From: Branchiostoma floridae
Taxonomy: Eukaryota; Chordata; Leptocardii; Amphioxiformes; Branchiostomatidae
NCBI RefSeq assembly: GCF_000003815.2
Contig: NC_049993.1
Location: forward strand, 5,609,686 to 5,673,685
Reading direction: 5' to 3'
Length of the DNA stretch: 64,000 bases
Each line of letters begins with the position of its first letter. Positions within the stretch are counted from its first letter, which is position 1. Shown piece by piece: positions 15,501-26,700 of this stretch. The notes under the pieces are model-generated. The model saw nothing but the letters and a program-made list of their open reading frames with translations. It was not told the DNA's origin and ran no database searches. Both the position numbers and the translations under genes were made by a program.

Positions 15501-15964
15501 GTTCATTGTGACAGTGTCGTACAAATTTCAGCTATCTTCTGAGAGGGAAAGGTTGTCGAATACCCTTGTTAACAATCGGATAAATGATTTACATTTGAGA
15601 ATATATTTTCCTATCCATACAATGTAAAAGTCTGACGTTTAATTTTATACATTAAATGTTTCTTATAACGTTTCTGTTTTCGCTGTAGGCAAAATACGAC
15701 CAAAGACAGGAGGAGAAGAAGACGACGTTGCTGCCAACGATTCACAAGAACACCTTGGTGCACAACCACTTCCAGCTCGAGTCCCAACCGAACGGCCCCA
15801 CTTCCGCTTCCGGTTACAACCCGGCCTACCTGAACAACCTGCCCAACTTCAGCAGCAGCAGTGGCTTCACCGGAAACAGAAGTACCCCGGGAACGACGAG
15901 CACATCCGGTTATGTCGGCAGCCCCTCTGTGATGAGTCAGACAAGAACGTACATGGATGTCTAG
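3507..15964 (+). CDS. SLC35E1: SLC35E1-like transporter, last two exons (5' part outside window)
   Basis: Two exons are visible: 3507-3758 (84 codons, phase 0 both sides, AG before and GTGAGT after) and 15689-15964 (91 codons plus TAG). The first encodes the C-terminal membrane helices of the triose-phosphate/nucleotide-sugar translocator fold, with the family signature [20 protein letters not shown] followed by ATKR and a final hydrophobic helix ending LAYNK. The second continues [16 protein letters not shown], which resembles the cytosolic tail of vertebrate SLC35E1 just after its last helix, and then becomes Ser/Thr/Asn/Gly-rich and disordered. SLC35E1 is an orphan member of the SLC35 family, expected in Golgi or ER membranes; its substrate is not established. 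The 12-kb intron (3759-15688) holds several repeats but no exon I can support. Exon assignment is firm; the gene-level name rests on the tail match. Confidence 0.85.
4313..4360. repeat. GGAT/GAAT/GAGT tetranucleotide microsatellite
   Basis: Consecutive GATG units grade into AATG and then AGTG units within the SLC35E1 intron. This is a simple tandem repeat visible directly in the sequence. Confidence 0.9.
5234..5434 (+). repeat. Two imperfect tandem repeats of about 100 bp
   Basis: The blocks 5234-5327 and 5341-5434 share the order ATTGGATAGGA/ATTAGATAGGA, TTCTGCT, ATGTACA, AATATGACAGAC and AGTCACATGAGT. This is a diverged local duplication in the intron. Confidence 0.7.
6848..6887 (+). repeat. 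Exact 20-bp tandem duplication
   Basis: A 20-bp unit starting GGAGCTTCTG occurs twice in direct contact, without mismatch. Confidence 0.9.
7683..7873. mobile_element. Long foldback (hairpin) MITE
   Basis: Two arms of about 75-80 bp are nearly perfect reverse complements. The left begins ATACCCCCCTCACATTAGG and runs to CATGACCCTGATG; the right begins CATCAGGGTCATG and ends GAGGGGGGTAT. They are separated by a loop of only about 35 nt. The GATCGGACGACGAGTCTGCG core is identical in both arms. The arrangement is typical of a foldback MITE. No coding capacity is present and the family name is unknown to me. Confidence 0.85.
10806..10955. mobile_element. Short MITE with 25-bp terminal inverted repeats
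   Basis: The left end CAGTAGAAGCCATTTAATTG and the right end read on the other strand (CAGTAGAAGCCGTTTAATTG) differ at one base over 25 bp. The interior contains two copies of CCGGATAATTGCAC. The element is about 150 bp and has no open frame. Confidence 0.85.
15069..15143 (+). repeat. 39-bp tandem duplication upstream of the last SLC35E1 exon
   Basis: Two consecutive copies of a unit starting GTTATTT and containing AACTATTTACGAATCTTTTG; the copies differ at one G/C position and at the end. Confidence 0.85.
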
Positions 15965-18900
15965 CAGGGTCTGTGGCCAGGGTTGGGGAAATCTCCAGGC
16001 AGATATTGAGATAAAGAAAGGCAAAATTGTAACATTTCTTGATCTTTCTTCAGCTCCCAGTTCCTCAGAGCAACTGGTATTTTGCTGCACGGAATATGAA
16101 TCTTGAGAAATGTTACCATGTTGCCTATCAACATCTGCTTAGAGATTAGGGTTGAGGTACAATTGTTAACAGTAACGTGGTCAATGAGGCAAAGTATGTT
16201 GCTAAGATAGGAAGTCGTCACTGTGAAAATTCTATAACCTTTCAGAATTGCTTTTATTTCATTTTCAACATTGCTTTGATTTTACTTACCTCATATGAAA
16301 GGAGTAACACTTCTGAAGAAAAGCTAATGATTTTTTTGTGAAAGTCTGTCGCAAAGTTGCGTCTTTTATTTATTTTCACTGATGTGTAGTTGTTAAAATG
16401 TTTTCCTTTTAACCTTTATGTTTTTAAGTCTTTGCTGCATGTGTCGTGTGGTATGTATGAGGAGGTTGAAGAAGAAGACAAGGAATAATGTACATAATCT
16501 TGGATACCACTCAAGGAGATAACCATTCAATAAGTGCAAACGTACGGAACTACAGTTCGCGTCCGCTGAAGGGTTTGGACGACACTGCAATATGCGCAAC
16601 GATCTTCGCAAACCTCTGTCCCAATAAACGCAATACTAAATAAACGTACGCGGCAACGCCATAATCTCTACGCCATGGGGAACCTATTTTCGCCATGGTA
16701 ATACCACAGCTTTAGGCTCCACCCTGAGGCGTTGTCAAAAAATTCAAGCACATAACGTTGTCTGTTCGAACAACCAGTATAGAAGTTAGCGATTCACTTG
16801 ACGCGTGGCAGGAAAATAGGAAATATTTGAATTTTGTGGAGTAATGTCCTATGTTTTGAATTACGTGTTAAACGTTTAAGGAAAATGACTGTGGAAGTCC
16901 ACAAAATCTGAAATATTGAAAGAATTTCTCATCACTTGTATAGAAAGAGACCCATCCAAAGGGGTCGGATTTATTTTTGTGTTTGTATGATAGCATGGTT
17001 CTTGTGGCATAGTAAAGATAGAATTCTGTCTTCACTTGAAGTTGCGAAACAAGGGGCCTTCCTTCTAAACAGGAAAGACTACTCCACATATCATTGAAGA
17101 AATGGTAAAAATTAAGCTGTATAGACTTGTATAAAGTACAATGAAATCTACATTTTACTGGAGTCGTCAGAATTCTTTGGTGTATGTAAAAATAGATGAC
17201 GATATGTTGTGTATAATACAAATGTTCACTGCACGTCAGCATCTTATGCTTTAATTATGAGTATTTTCCCCGTCTTTTTATTCCACGTAAGCTGCTAGTT
17301 TTGTTTTTACCTTTAGCGTCCGTGTGTATGAAATATTTGTCAAAATCTGGATTTGTTATAAACGTTAATTTGTGGCGTTTTGATTAGTCAAAGCAATACT
17401 GAACACCATGTTGAACAACTTATTTCATCGAAATATTGTCGCACCATGAAACACGTAACAAGAAACAGAATACAGCTCATATGTGTGTAGTAGTCATATT
17501 TGTTAACGCGCGAAAACAGTAAAATTACAGCAATGATTTCAGCCACTGTCACAGATCCAGGGCTTTCCCACGACCAACCCCCGACTATTTCCCAACCAAG
17601 ATCTGCACTGAGTCGGGAGCACCTGTTCCCTTCGACTAGAAGAAGCAGAATATGACTTCACCAACTTTGATTTTTCGAAACGTATGGTGCAGACGACATT
17701 TAAAGATTAAAAGTTAACCTCGCCGACCAACTCCCAATCACAGAAGACCTCTCGTACGTCTGACTCCCAACCGTAGTCTGGAGAAGGTCGGGAGACCATG
17801 GTCGGCTATGTGTGACAGGATTTTAATAGTCAAATGTCTCAATTTTGCCACAGAATATTTTTTTCTGTAGTTATTCTACAACTCAGAAGTAACTAACAAT
17901 CGAAATCCATTGTTGTCGGTTTTTTTAATCATGTCCACCATTGCAATTTTTGTGCTGCGTTGCTTTTCCTTGTTTCTGATTTTAACAGCTGCTCGGATTT
18001 ATTTCTTAGAAAAAATGATAAGAATGCTGAGAAACTCTGGAAGACGTCGTGTCCGTGTCGTGTCATTGCCCGGGTGAATCCCTGTCGTCTTCTGTGTCTC
18101 ACCGATGACGGTTTTCCGATGGGAAACTGAGCAAAGATGCGGATCGAATAACATCTAGTTGTTCTTACGAAACACTGCTTGCAATAATAGGACCACAGCG
18201 GGCTAGACCCAAAACAACGGCGTCATGATTTTGATAGAAAAGTAAGCAGTTTATTTTAGTCTGGTATCGATTTGATTAAGACTTCCTAACCCGATTTTTT
18301 TATTGTGAAGGGGGTAAACTCAGTTCACGTATATGTCGAATCGGTGTGCGTTGAGAAGAATTGTGTTGTTGTAACGTTGTCCGCTTTGCAAAGCCATTGT
18401 TGAAAATGTCTTCTGTGCGAACAGTGACAAATAACGGTGTGTACAAACACGGCCATTCGGACATGTGTGAAATGCTGTCTGTGTGTTTCTATCGCAACAC
18501 GCAGTGTTTTCTGCGCTGGTTGAGGAGTGGCAACACTGCGCCCTAGAAAGGAAAGGCGTGTAAATCGTCACCAAAATGGATCTAAATCGACGCTGAAGTG
18601 CCTCTCCACATAATTTAGGCGGGGTAGATGTTGCCCTTAATGGCCCTTGTGCAGGGGAAATGGAGGGAATAAGAAGTCTGGAGTGGGGATACGAGGACAA
18701 TAAATGGTAAACTTGGAACGTAAAGTCGTCGTGTCCGTATGGGGCACCGTTTGTCCGCGGCCAGTGGGGCCGAACAACTAGCACGTCACTAGCGGGCAGG
18801 AACGGCCACTTTTCCGTCTCACCTCACGGCTAATTTTGTGAAAAGATTTGGAGGGCCGATACGGAGCGCAGGGTTAGAATGGACACACAAGGTGGATGGG

Positions 18901-21397
18901 AGAGTGACGTGAGAGGGGCAGTGTTTTCAGGGGGGTTGGTATGTGGAGGGGGGTCGGGTTACCAGGAGGGGGGTAGCACCAGTGTGAGAAAAACTTCAGC
19001 AGGGCGTACTCACAGTTAAGAGCCGTAGGTGGATGGGACTTGGAAGGGTTGTATTTTACAGAGCTCTGACCTTCTTTTTGTGCAGTTCTGGCCCGTACGT
19101 GCCAAGTACAGGTCAAGATAGAATAAACTAAATAAACTAAAGATAATTGTTCCACAGGCACAAACATGCTCAATGATATGTACAGGACAATTCTGTTTGA
19201 CAGCCGAGTAGAAATCCGTGGTTCTTACTTTGACTTCCGTCTGAATCAAAAGTTCCATAATACACGTTAGAAAATCGAGAAATTGTAAGTCCACGTTAAA
19301 CTTTTGTTATTAGTTGTGTTACGAATGTTTGGACTTGCTGCGTTGTTTGCGTACACTTCGTGCCCCTGACCCAGTGCCATACACAAATTATTTACTTAGA
19401 GTGAAAACTGGTTTCAATAATAATACCTTACATCTTATTAAGAACATACGGGGAGGAAGAAGACTTTATATCAACCTTAAGGTTTGTGCATAGTTAAGGC
19501 TAATATCTTTAGATACTTTCAATCCGTCCTAGTCAAAAAAGGCTCATGATAAACCATTCCGTTAAACTGGGTAACAAGTGAAATGAAGAGATTCTGTGTG
19601 AGCGAAGTACGTACTAAACTATATTGTGAGAGAGTTATATAAGAGGTAAACTAAGGCACCAGGGAGAAAAAAAATGTAGTAAATAACGATGAACGCCTGA
19701 ACAACATCTCCACTGAGCACAAACTGATTGGCGCAAACAAGAGCTTGTAGCCTTCATCATTATGCACATGAAAAACATAGTTTCATTGCAGTGGTATGTA
19801 CCAAAGTGCTGTATTTTCCCATAGAAAAAATAATATTTGGGGGCAATAAAACCTGATGACGTCATCCATATGGCCCAAAAAATCAGATTTAGAATTCTTT
19901 CATGCCGATCTATCAATATTCGTTACAGTTCCATTCTTTCTTAATTCATTAATGAGAAAACAATGGAAAGTCAAAATGCTAATTTAGCCAACCCTGAAAC
20001 CTTAAATTTGTCACTTCTGATCACGAAAGCAAATTTAAAGAGAACTTTTGGTCGTTTTATATCTAAGGAAAGATGACTTCAAAAGTCTACCATTTTCAAT
20101 ACCACTGAGACAAAAGAGCACGTGTAGCTTAACTCTAATCAAACTTTCAGAGGGAAGAAGAATACTTGTTCGTACTCTCATTGAAGAAGAAAACGAAAAA
20201 TTTTGCGCAATCAAGAAGATGCTCAGTTTTGCAAACACTTTGCTTGGATAAAAAAAAAATCTGTGCTCACTTTAACATTGTATCCTGCCTACCACAAAAG
20301 ACTAGCATCCTACACAACGTTACGTTGTTGTTACATTAGTGTATTTTCCTTCTCGCGACATTGTAGCGTTTCCCGCATACCCCGCCGTCAGCGCGTGTTG
20401 TGCCGACCGTCCGCCTCGCCACACGTCATTAGCCCGCCGACAACATTCTCACTCCGGCCCGCTGATTCTACATGTTTACCCTTCGAGATAGCAAGACGGC
20501 TATGTCCAACAATCATTTCTACATGCTGAGAAATACTACAGCATTTCTCTTGTCCTTTTTATGTGATATTGTCAAAACATGTGGCAAATTTCAACTTAAG
20601 AAAAGTTACAAAATGTCTTTTTGACGTTGAACTATAACGAATCAAAAAGCTTAAAGGTTAAGTCTAGTCCAGTCCACAATTACCCCGCCCCCAACATATC
20701 GTCCTCTTCACTATATTTGTTTGACTATGTTGGAACATGTCAACATAGTGTCGCCGCTGTCATTGCCCGTTGTTTCAGCGCGGTGTCGAGTTCTGTCGAC
20801 AAATAGGGCGGGAGTGTCGACAAGTGTGCACCGTGTGAGAAGTAACAGTACCTCCTCATCTACAGTCATGCCCCTGCTTTTAAAAAGAAAATTATATGTT
20901 TGGAGTATGCCCTGTTTTAGTATATTTCGTACGTTGATGAAGAGAGGTTATTTTTAATGTTTTTTTATCGCTGCGGTGTCCTAGAGTGAGTCGAGACCAC
21001 TGACGACCGCCCGGCCTTCCCCCTCCCTTAATCGCTAATTGTTGGTAATTGATTGTCCTTTTGCGTTTGCTTGTTGTTACAGCTCACAAAGATAACCAAT
21101 AACGTTCGCGTGCGGTCCTGGCGGCGAGAAATCCTCACGCTTCCGCCTGTGACATTGGTGGAAACGATCAGATATCACCCTGCATTTTTTTTACCTGAGA
21201 AAAAATTAAGCTAAGCGGTGATGCGCTTAATGTGCGGGGTGTAAGTGATACGGCTTGGAAGGCTTTGGTTGGAGCCTGAGGTCGAACAATGCGTGCACAG
21301 TGGGTGGGCACAATAGGCCAGGGCTTCTCATGACGCTTGAGATCCCTCTCACAACGAGCTGGCGCCAGATTTGCTCCCGGCTCCAGGTTAGACCGGG
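15965..21397. other. SLC35E1 3' UTR followed by FoxE upstream region
   Basis: No coding exon is recognised. The first about 680 bp is likely the SLC35E1 3' UTR. The rest separates two genes transcribed in the same direction and is a candidate cis-regulatory domain for FoxE. Weak foldback sequence occurs near 17.56-17.81 kb (GACCAAC.../...GGTCGG words), and a G-run-rich stretch near 18.93-18.98 kb. Confidence 0.5.
16623..16644 (+). terminator. Candidate poly(A) signals of SLC35E1
   Basis: Two AATAAA hexamers (16623-16628 and 16639-16644) lie about 660-680 bp after the stop codon. The distance suits a 3' UTR. Assignment is by position only. Confidence 0.45.
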
Positions 21398-21403
21398 TAT
21401 AAA
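21398..21403 (+). promoter_or_regulatory. Candidate TATA box of FoxE
   Basis: TATAAA in a GC-rich setting (GGGTATAAAGCACGCGGG) about 220 bp before the FoxE start codon. If used, transcription would begin near 21430 and leave a 5' UTR of about 190 nt. Inference from motif and spacing only. Confidence 0.5.
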
Positions 21404-21620
21404 GCACGCGGGAAGTGCCCTGGCGGATCACATTATCACGTACCTGCGCCGCAGGACCGTTACCTGCCCGACTCACCTGTACCTGTGCGTGTGTGTGTAG
21501 AGGGACTTCACCTGTCTCGTTGAGAAGTATCAGACCGTCAACACTCTGTGGGAGAAAACACACACAACAGTCGTCTTCGCCACGTTGTGGTCACATAGAG
21601 AGAACCAACCCCGTACCAGC

Positions 21621-22766
21621 ATGACCGCGGAGACCAAGTGCGACGCGGCGGAGACACCCGCGTGTGTCACCGAGAACCGGCCGCCGCAGGACCCGCTGTC
21701 GGAGAACGAGGCCGTGCAGATAAAGGCAGAGCCGGGAGAGGAGACGCCGGCTCAGCAGAACACGAGCGGAGGACGCCGCCGTAAGCGCCCGGTCCAGAAG
21801 GGCAAGCCCCCGTACAGCTACATCGCGCTGATCTCGATGGCGATCGCCAACTCCCCCGAGAGGAAGCTGACCCTGGGCGGCATCTACAAGTTCATCATGG
21901 ACCGGTTTCCCTACTACAGGGACCGCGACAAGAAGTGGCAAAACTCCATCCGACACAACCTGACGCTGAACGACTGCTTCGTGAAGATCCCGCGGGAGCC
22001 AGGCCGTCCAGGCAAGGGCAACTACTGGACTCTCGACCCCGCCGCCGAAGACATGTTCGACAACGGCAGTTTCCTGCGGCGGAGGAAGAGGTTTAAGCGA
22101 GCAGACAGCTCCACGTACATGGCGAACTTCATGCAGGACTCCACCAGCGCCTTCACGCCGACCCAGACGGGCAGGCCGCCGTACCAGACCATGTACGCTG
22201 CGCGGGACTACCTGTCCCAGCTGCCGGGAGGCACGGGCCCGACGCACCCGGCCATCATGCATCACTACCCGAGCACCACCATGTCGCAACACCGCATGTT
22301 CAGCATCGACAACATCATCGCCGAGCGGCAGGCCGGTCTCATGTCCACCAGCCCCTCCGACCTCACCAGGGGGTCCCTGGGGATGGACCAGAACCCCCTC
22401 AACACCCTCACTCCCCCCGCCCCACAGCTGACACACTCCCCATCCATGCCCAGCCCGGGTCTCCAGGTCTCCAACTCCAACCATTCGTCCTTCGGCGTGT
22501 CCGCGGCCATGATGCAGGCCAACTCCCAGAGCATGGCCTCCTCCCTGCCTTACCCCTTCACACCGGCCACCACCAACACGGCCTTCGGTACCTCCTCCTA
22601 CTCCAACGGGAGTAGCTGCGCGCAGATGTACGGTAACGCCGGGATCCGCGGGACGGGCTCGATCTCCGACGACCTGTCGCAGGTTGCCGCCAGCGTGACG
22701 CAGCTGAACGGGAACTACATGCGGCAGCAGGCCTACAACTTAGAACGGTACGTCTCGCCAATATGA
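21621..22766 (+). CDS. FoxE: FoxE-class forkhead transcription factor (single exon)
   Basis: An intronless 381-residue protein. The forkhead DNA-binding domain spans residues 61-160, starting [20 protein letters not shown], with recognition helix [13 protein letters not shown] (108-120), the wing sequence [13 protein letters not shown] and the basic end [28 protein letters not shown] and [18 protein letters not shown] mark it as class E (FoxE1/FoxE3 type) rather than FoxD or FoxC. IKAEP at 34-38 fits a SUMO-acceptor consensus. FSIDNII at 227-233 fits an Eh1-like Groucho-binding motif. The C-terminal half is Ser/Thr/Pro/Asn-rich. The first ATG in frame is at 21621; upstream in-frame codons include no ATG. 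FoxE genes act in the pharynx, thyroid and lens of vertebrates and in the endostyle region of amphioxus (family knowledge). Confidence 0.93.
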   Translation: MTAETKCDAAETPACVTENRPPQDPLSENEAVQIKAEPGEETPAQQNTSGGRRRKRPVQKGKPPYSYIALISMAIANSPERKLTLGGIYKFIMDRFPYYRDRDKKWQNSIRHNLTLNDCFVKIPREPGRPGKGNYWTLDPAAEDMFDNGSFLRRRKRFKRADSSTYMANFMQDSTSAFTPTQTGRPPYQTMYAARDYLSQLPGGTGPTHPAIMHHYPSTTMSQHRMFSIDNIIAERQAGLMSTSPSDLTRGSLGMDQNPLNTLTPPAPQLTHSPSMPSPGLQVSNSNHSSFGVSAAMMQANSQSMASSLPYPFTPATTNTAFGTSSYSNGSSCAQMYGNAGIRGTGSISDDLSQVAASVTQLNGNYMRQQAYNLERYVSPI

Positions 22767-23289
22767 CACGGACACTGATCATGAACTATCATGGACTTCT
22801 TCTAGCAAACAAGACTTTATAATTAAACCGTGCAAATAGCAAGAACCGGTTTCGTCTCTTGTGAAGATGCCTCGGCACGTCTTAGAATCGAAGCTTACAG
22901 TACCTGACATGGTGACTTCAACTTAACGTATTTAAGAACTGCAGTGTGTACATTTCTGCGACGTAGGACACCTAACCAACTTCTGAGATTTCACAGTCAT
23001 TATTCTACTTATTAAGGACAATCAAAGATTAACCGAAGAAGTTTTAAGATTGAATCCTGAGATTTTGATTCTGCAATATATGAAGATCTGGTGGAGAAAT
23101 TGTTAGAGGTATGTTGTACATTTTGTGTTAGATTGATAGATCTTAAGTATGGTAAGATTATTATTGCAGTATGGTTTCCAGATATTTATTATCAATGTGT
23201 GTTCAAATGTACTGATAAGATGATATTCAACTAAGCTTTGTTCTACGTACAGTTTTGTGCAGTGTTTATAATTGATCAGTCTCTATGCA

Positions 23290-23295
23290 ATTAAA
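23290..23295 (+). terminator. Candidate poly(A) signal of FoxE
   Basis: ATTAAA (a common variant hexamer) about 525 bp after the FoxE stop codon, in AT-rich DNA. An earlier ATTAAA at 22822-22827 is only 56 bp after the stop and is less likely. Confidence 0.3.
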
Positions 23296-23584
23296 GTAAC
23301 GATGTAAATATGATTTTAATGGGTTTGTAGGGATCGCTGCTTTCGTGAAACCAAGTCGTCATATCATATAGATGGGTTTATCCCTTTTCTAAGATTTAAA
23401 TTCTTTTTATTTGAAAAGAAAATATTGTTACAGTCGAGATCGAGACCAAAAAAATATACAGTATGTTTTACATGTCGCTCGCGATCGTCTCTTGTAGTTG
23501 GGAGTGAGGCAAATAAAGTGATCAAAGCTTGCTTTACACTAGTTTTCTGAACTGTCGCATTATACATCGTATTCTACTTCCGTC

Positions 23585-23726
23585 GTAGACTACAATTTTT
23601 TTCTGAGTGTAAACAGAAATGAAGTGAAGTCTATTACAGAAGTGTTCTACAGTCTTAAATTCTGAGGTACACTTCGGTGGTAGAATTCACTTTATTTCAA
23701 TTTACACTCACGAAGCTGTAGTCTAC
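23585..23726. mobile_element. Diverged inverted-repeat element (MITE-like)
   Basis: The left end GTAGACTACA, then GAGTGTAAA and GAAATGAAGTGAA, reappears on the opposite strand at the right end as GTAGACTACA, GAGTGTAAA and GAAATAAAGTGAA. Overall size is about 140 bp with no coding capacity, consistent with an old MITE. Confidence 0.65.
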
Positions 23727-26700
23727 AAGGGAAGTTGACTACGATGGCTAGTACGACAGTTTCAGAAACAAGTGTAAAGCGTGCCTAACTTGACGACTCC
23801 CTGATAAATGTGAAATGTCAAAGAACGTTCCCGTGGATGCAAAATTCTCCGGACGTGTGCTAAAACACTGACGTGTCAGGAAGTGACCTTGTCGTCCCAC
23901 ATCCAAAACACGACAACTGATCTTTGTCAAAACAGGAACACAAAATAGTTAAAATAGCACCAACAGGTGTCAATCCATTCATAGACGGTTCGCACGTGAA
24001 CTATGTTTCATGTAAAACAAATGATCCACAGACTGCATGCAGTCGTGTAGACGTGTTCTTTCGCACGTGGTGAATAATATGTCACCGTGCTTTGTTGTAC
24101 ATCTCACAAAGGTACTGACGTCTAGCGTGCATACTCTGTACGCAGATAGGTTGTTGGTTCACTTCGAAACATTTTGCAAACCTGTCGAAATTTCATTCTG
24201 TATTATAAAACTGAAAATGACTAGCGGAAAACTTGCAGTAGTTTGTATCTGGTCGTATAATCCAAGCAGAGGTTTCGATCGGGGGATAGCAGTACGTAAT
24301 AAAAAGAGGAGGAATTTTCTGCAGTATTAAAGAGAAATATTCCATGGCTATAAGATGTTTGCGGCCAATTTCTTGAAATTCGTTGACGATGTTTACTTTG
24401 TTATCTGTAAATTTGCAGTGTAAATTACTCGTCGTTATTCGGTGACGTAACTTTGAAGACATGGCATTGCCGTGGATATTCAGCTGTTTTTCTGTTAACT
24501 TTCTAATTTAGATTCAGTCTACATAAGTCGTAATTTTGTACAGTACATTTCTATAATTTGGACGCATAACTCTGTTTTCCTAGCGCACGCATAGAATTTG
24601 TGAGCAGCAAATTTCAAAAGTGATGTATTTTTTCGGTTCTGAACGGAACTCGATCTAACGTTATCGCTTGTTAGTATTGTAACAAAAGCAATATCTAAGC
24701 CTTGCGAGAAAAACTATAATCCATGTGTTTGTAACACTGTGAGAGAAAAACTCGTCAGAACAACAAATGACGCACAATCCGAGCGAGTAAAGTTGCCTCT
24801 GAGATTTCAGAAAAAAAAAACGGCCATTCCTTTCCACTAGACGGCGATCGCGCTGCGCTCTCACTGCGACCTAAATAGGATATGTGTAACCTTTGATTTC
24901 ATACTGGATATATCATATAGCATGTAAAAGTGTGACTGATCAGACAACAAAACACAGAAAGTTAAAAAAGATTCGTTTTTCTATACAATATGTTGAGGGA
25001 TACGTCAAATATTCTAGTTTGCAGAGAGAGCGCGGCGAGAGCGCCGTCCAAGTGGAAAGGGGGTATAACGACAGACTTATGGCACAGAAATGTAAAAAAA
25101 AAGTTTTAATTAAGTTTCCTAAATCTTCAAAGTGCTGATTTTAGATGTTTTTCTTTCCCGTGTATCTAAATCGACACATGTTTTCCTACTGTGTTGTTAA
25201 TAGCTACGCTGTTGTTACGTTTAAAGACAAAGTTGAAAGTGCTTTTTTTGGGATGTGACAGTTTACAAATGGCTTGGCTTTAGCCAACAACTCTCTTATA
25301 GTAGGTACAACTGTTCTAACTTGTTGATGCTATGTGTAAAAGTGTCATTCTTACCGTCATTTTATATGTATACAACTGGTTATTTGAATAAATACAGAAA
25401 CGAGAGGGTGCTTTGCATGTATGGTTTTTGTGTTTCATTAGCGGTTTAGCTGAATAACAGTATTTTTCATTATATAAATGAAGATTGTGTCCAAGCGTTT
25501 CCGACAATTTTGGTCGTTCTAGATTGGAAAGGACATCAGAAATTCGACATTTCCACGTGGTTTTGGATGGGAGGCCATATTATGGAAGAAAGCTTAAGCT
25601 TACTCTATCAAAAGACCTGTATTTCTGGGATCTAGGATTAGACTAGGAATATACCGACGGCAGAGCTTACGAAACGGTGTCGAAGCGTTTTTGTTCCGAC
25701 GCATAATTTTATCGTTGTTATCAAAATGGTCTTTGGCTATCATTCTCGTCCGCGGCATGAAAGACACGGGTTTGATTCCCTCTAGTTAAGTTACGTATAA
25801 TTCATATTTTTATACAGGCATCTCAAGCAATACATATCAATGCACACACACCACAGACGGCTGTAATGTTTAATGTGTTTATCAGATTTCGTGACTTCTG
25901 GAGTGAGGTGTAACAGGTGGACCTACTTCATAAACCACCGCCAGTGCCATATTCAACGATACAGAACAGTCACACCAAAATAAAGATACTTTATAACTTG
26001 ATCTAAAAAAATTCAAGGGAATTTTGAAGGCAAGAAAACGCAGATAAGCTGATATATACATACATGAAAAACACACGCACACGTCTATAGCTAAGCATGA
26101 ACCCAGAATGTAGCCAGGGCCTACACAGCCTAGCTCCTCGGCTCCATGGCCAACATGCCCCAAAGAATGTTTGCCTGTGGTCCCCTGAGGAAAGTGCTGA
26201 ACCTACACCTTCGGGGTTAACACGGTACCCCAATGCCAGTACTGCACTTGATGTGTTCCAAGCTGCTTACTTAAATCCGTGAAAAGACTAGAGAACAGGT
26301 GTGAAAAACTGAAGCTTACAGGTTGAGTACATGTGTGTTTTGTACAGCAAAATGTACCGAGTGGTCGTAGCCATAATGTATTCTTGCTGTATTGTGTTGT
26401 GTTGTGTTCAATTTGTCACAACATGGTTTTCTCCTTTATTGAAAAATTGCTTCAGAGACGGTTCTTGATCATTGATCTGATGTACATTCTCACCCTTTTT
26501 GGTGACACAAGTAGCAAGTCACCCACCCACTAGACAACAAGCTTGCAGTTTTGCAACACCGTAGAACCTTATGACACAACCACAATCAAGTGAAAAAGTC
26601 CACATTCTCGTCGCAGAAGACCTAAAATTGGAGCTGTAGCAGTATACGCAGTCCCCCTCTGCTCTAGACACATATGTACAGGCTTTGATGGACCCAGGTC

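Larger units (their letters stand above)
3759..15688. other. Large SLC35E1 intron, repeat-bearing, no other gene seen
   Basis: About 12 kb between the two recognised exons. It holds a GGAT/GAAT microsatellite, a pair of imperfect 100-bp repeats, a near-perfect long hairpin at 7.7 kb, a 150-bp terminal-inverted-repeat element at 10.8 kb, a GC-richer patch at about 10.98-11.40 kb and a 39-bp duplication at 15.07 kb. Open frames of 60-130 codons occur but lack splice context and recognisable domains. Confidence 0.5.

Noticed and set aside
21585..21620. Upstream extension of FoxE beginning [11 protein letters not shown]
   Set aside because: This extension begins at a TTG, not an ATG; the first in-frame ATG is at 21621.
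21591..22484. 297-codon open frame on the minus strand opposite FoxE
   Set aside because: It is a shadow of the GC-rich FoxE coding strand; no domain is recognisable and the + strand frame is an unmistakable forkhead protein.
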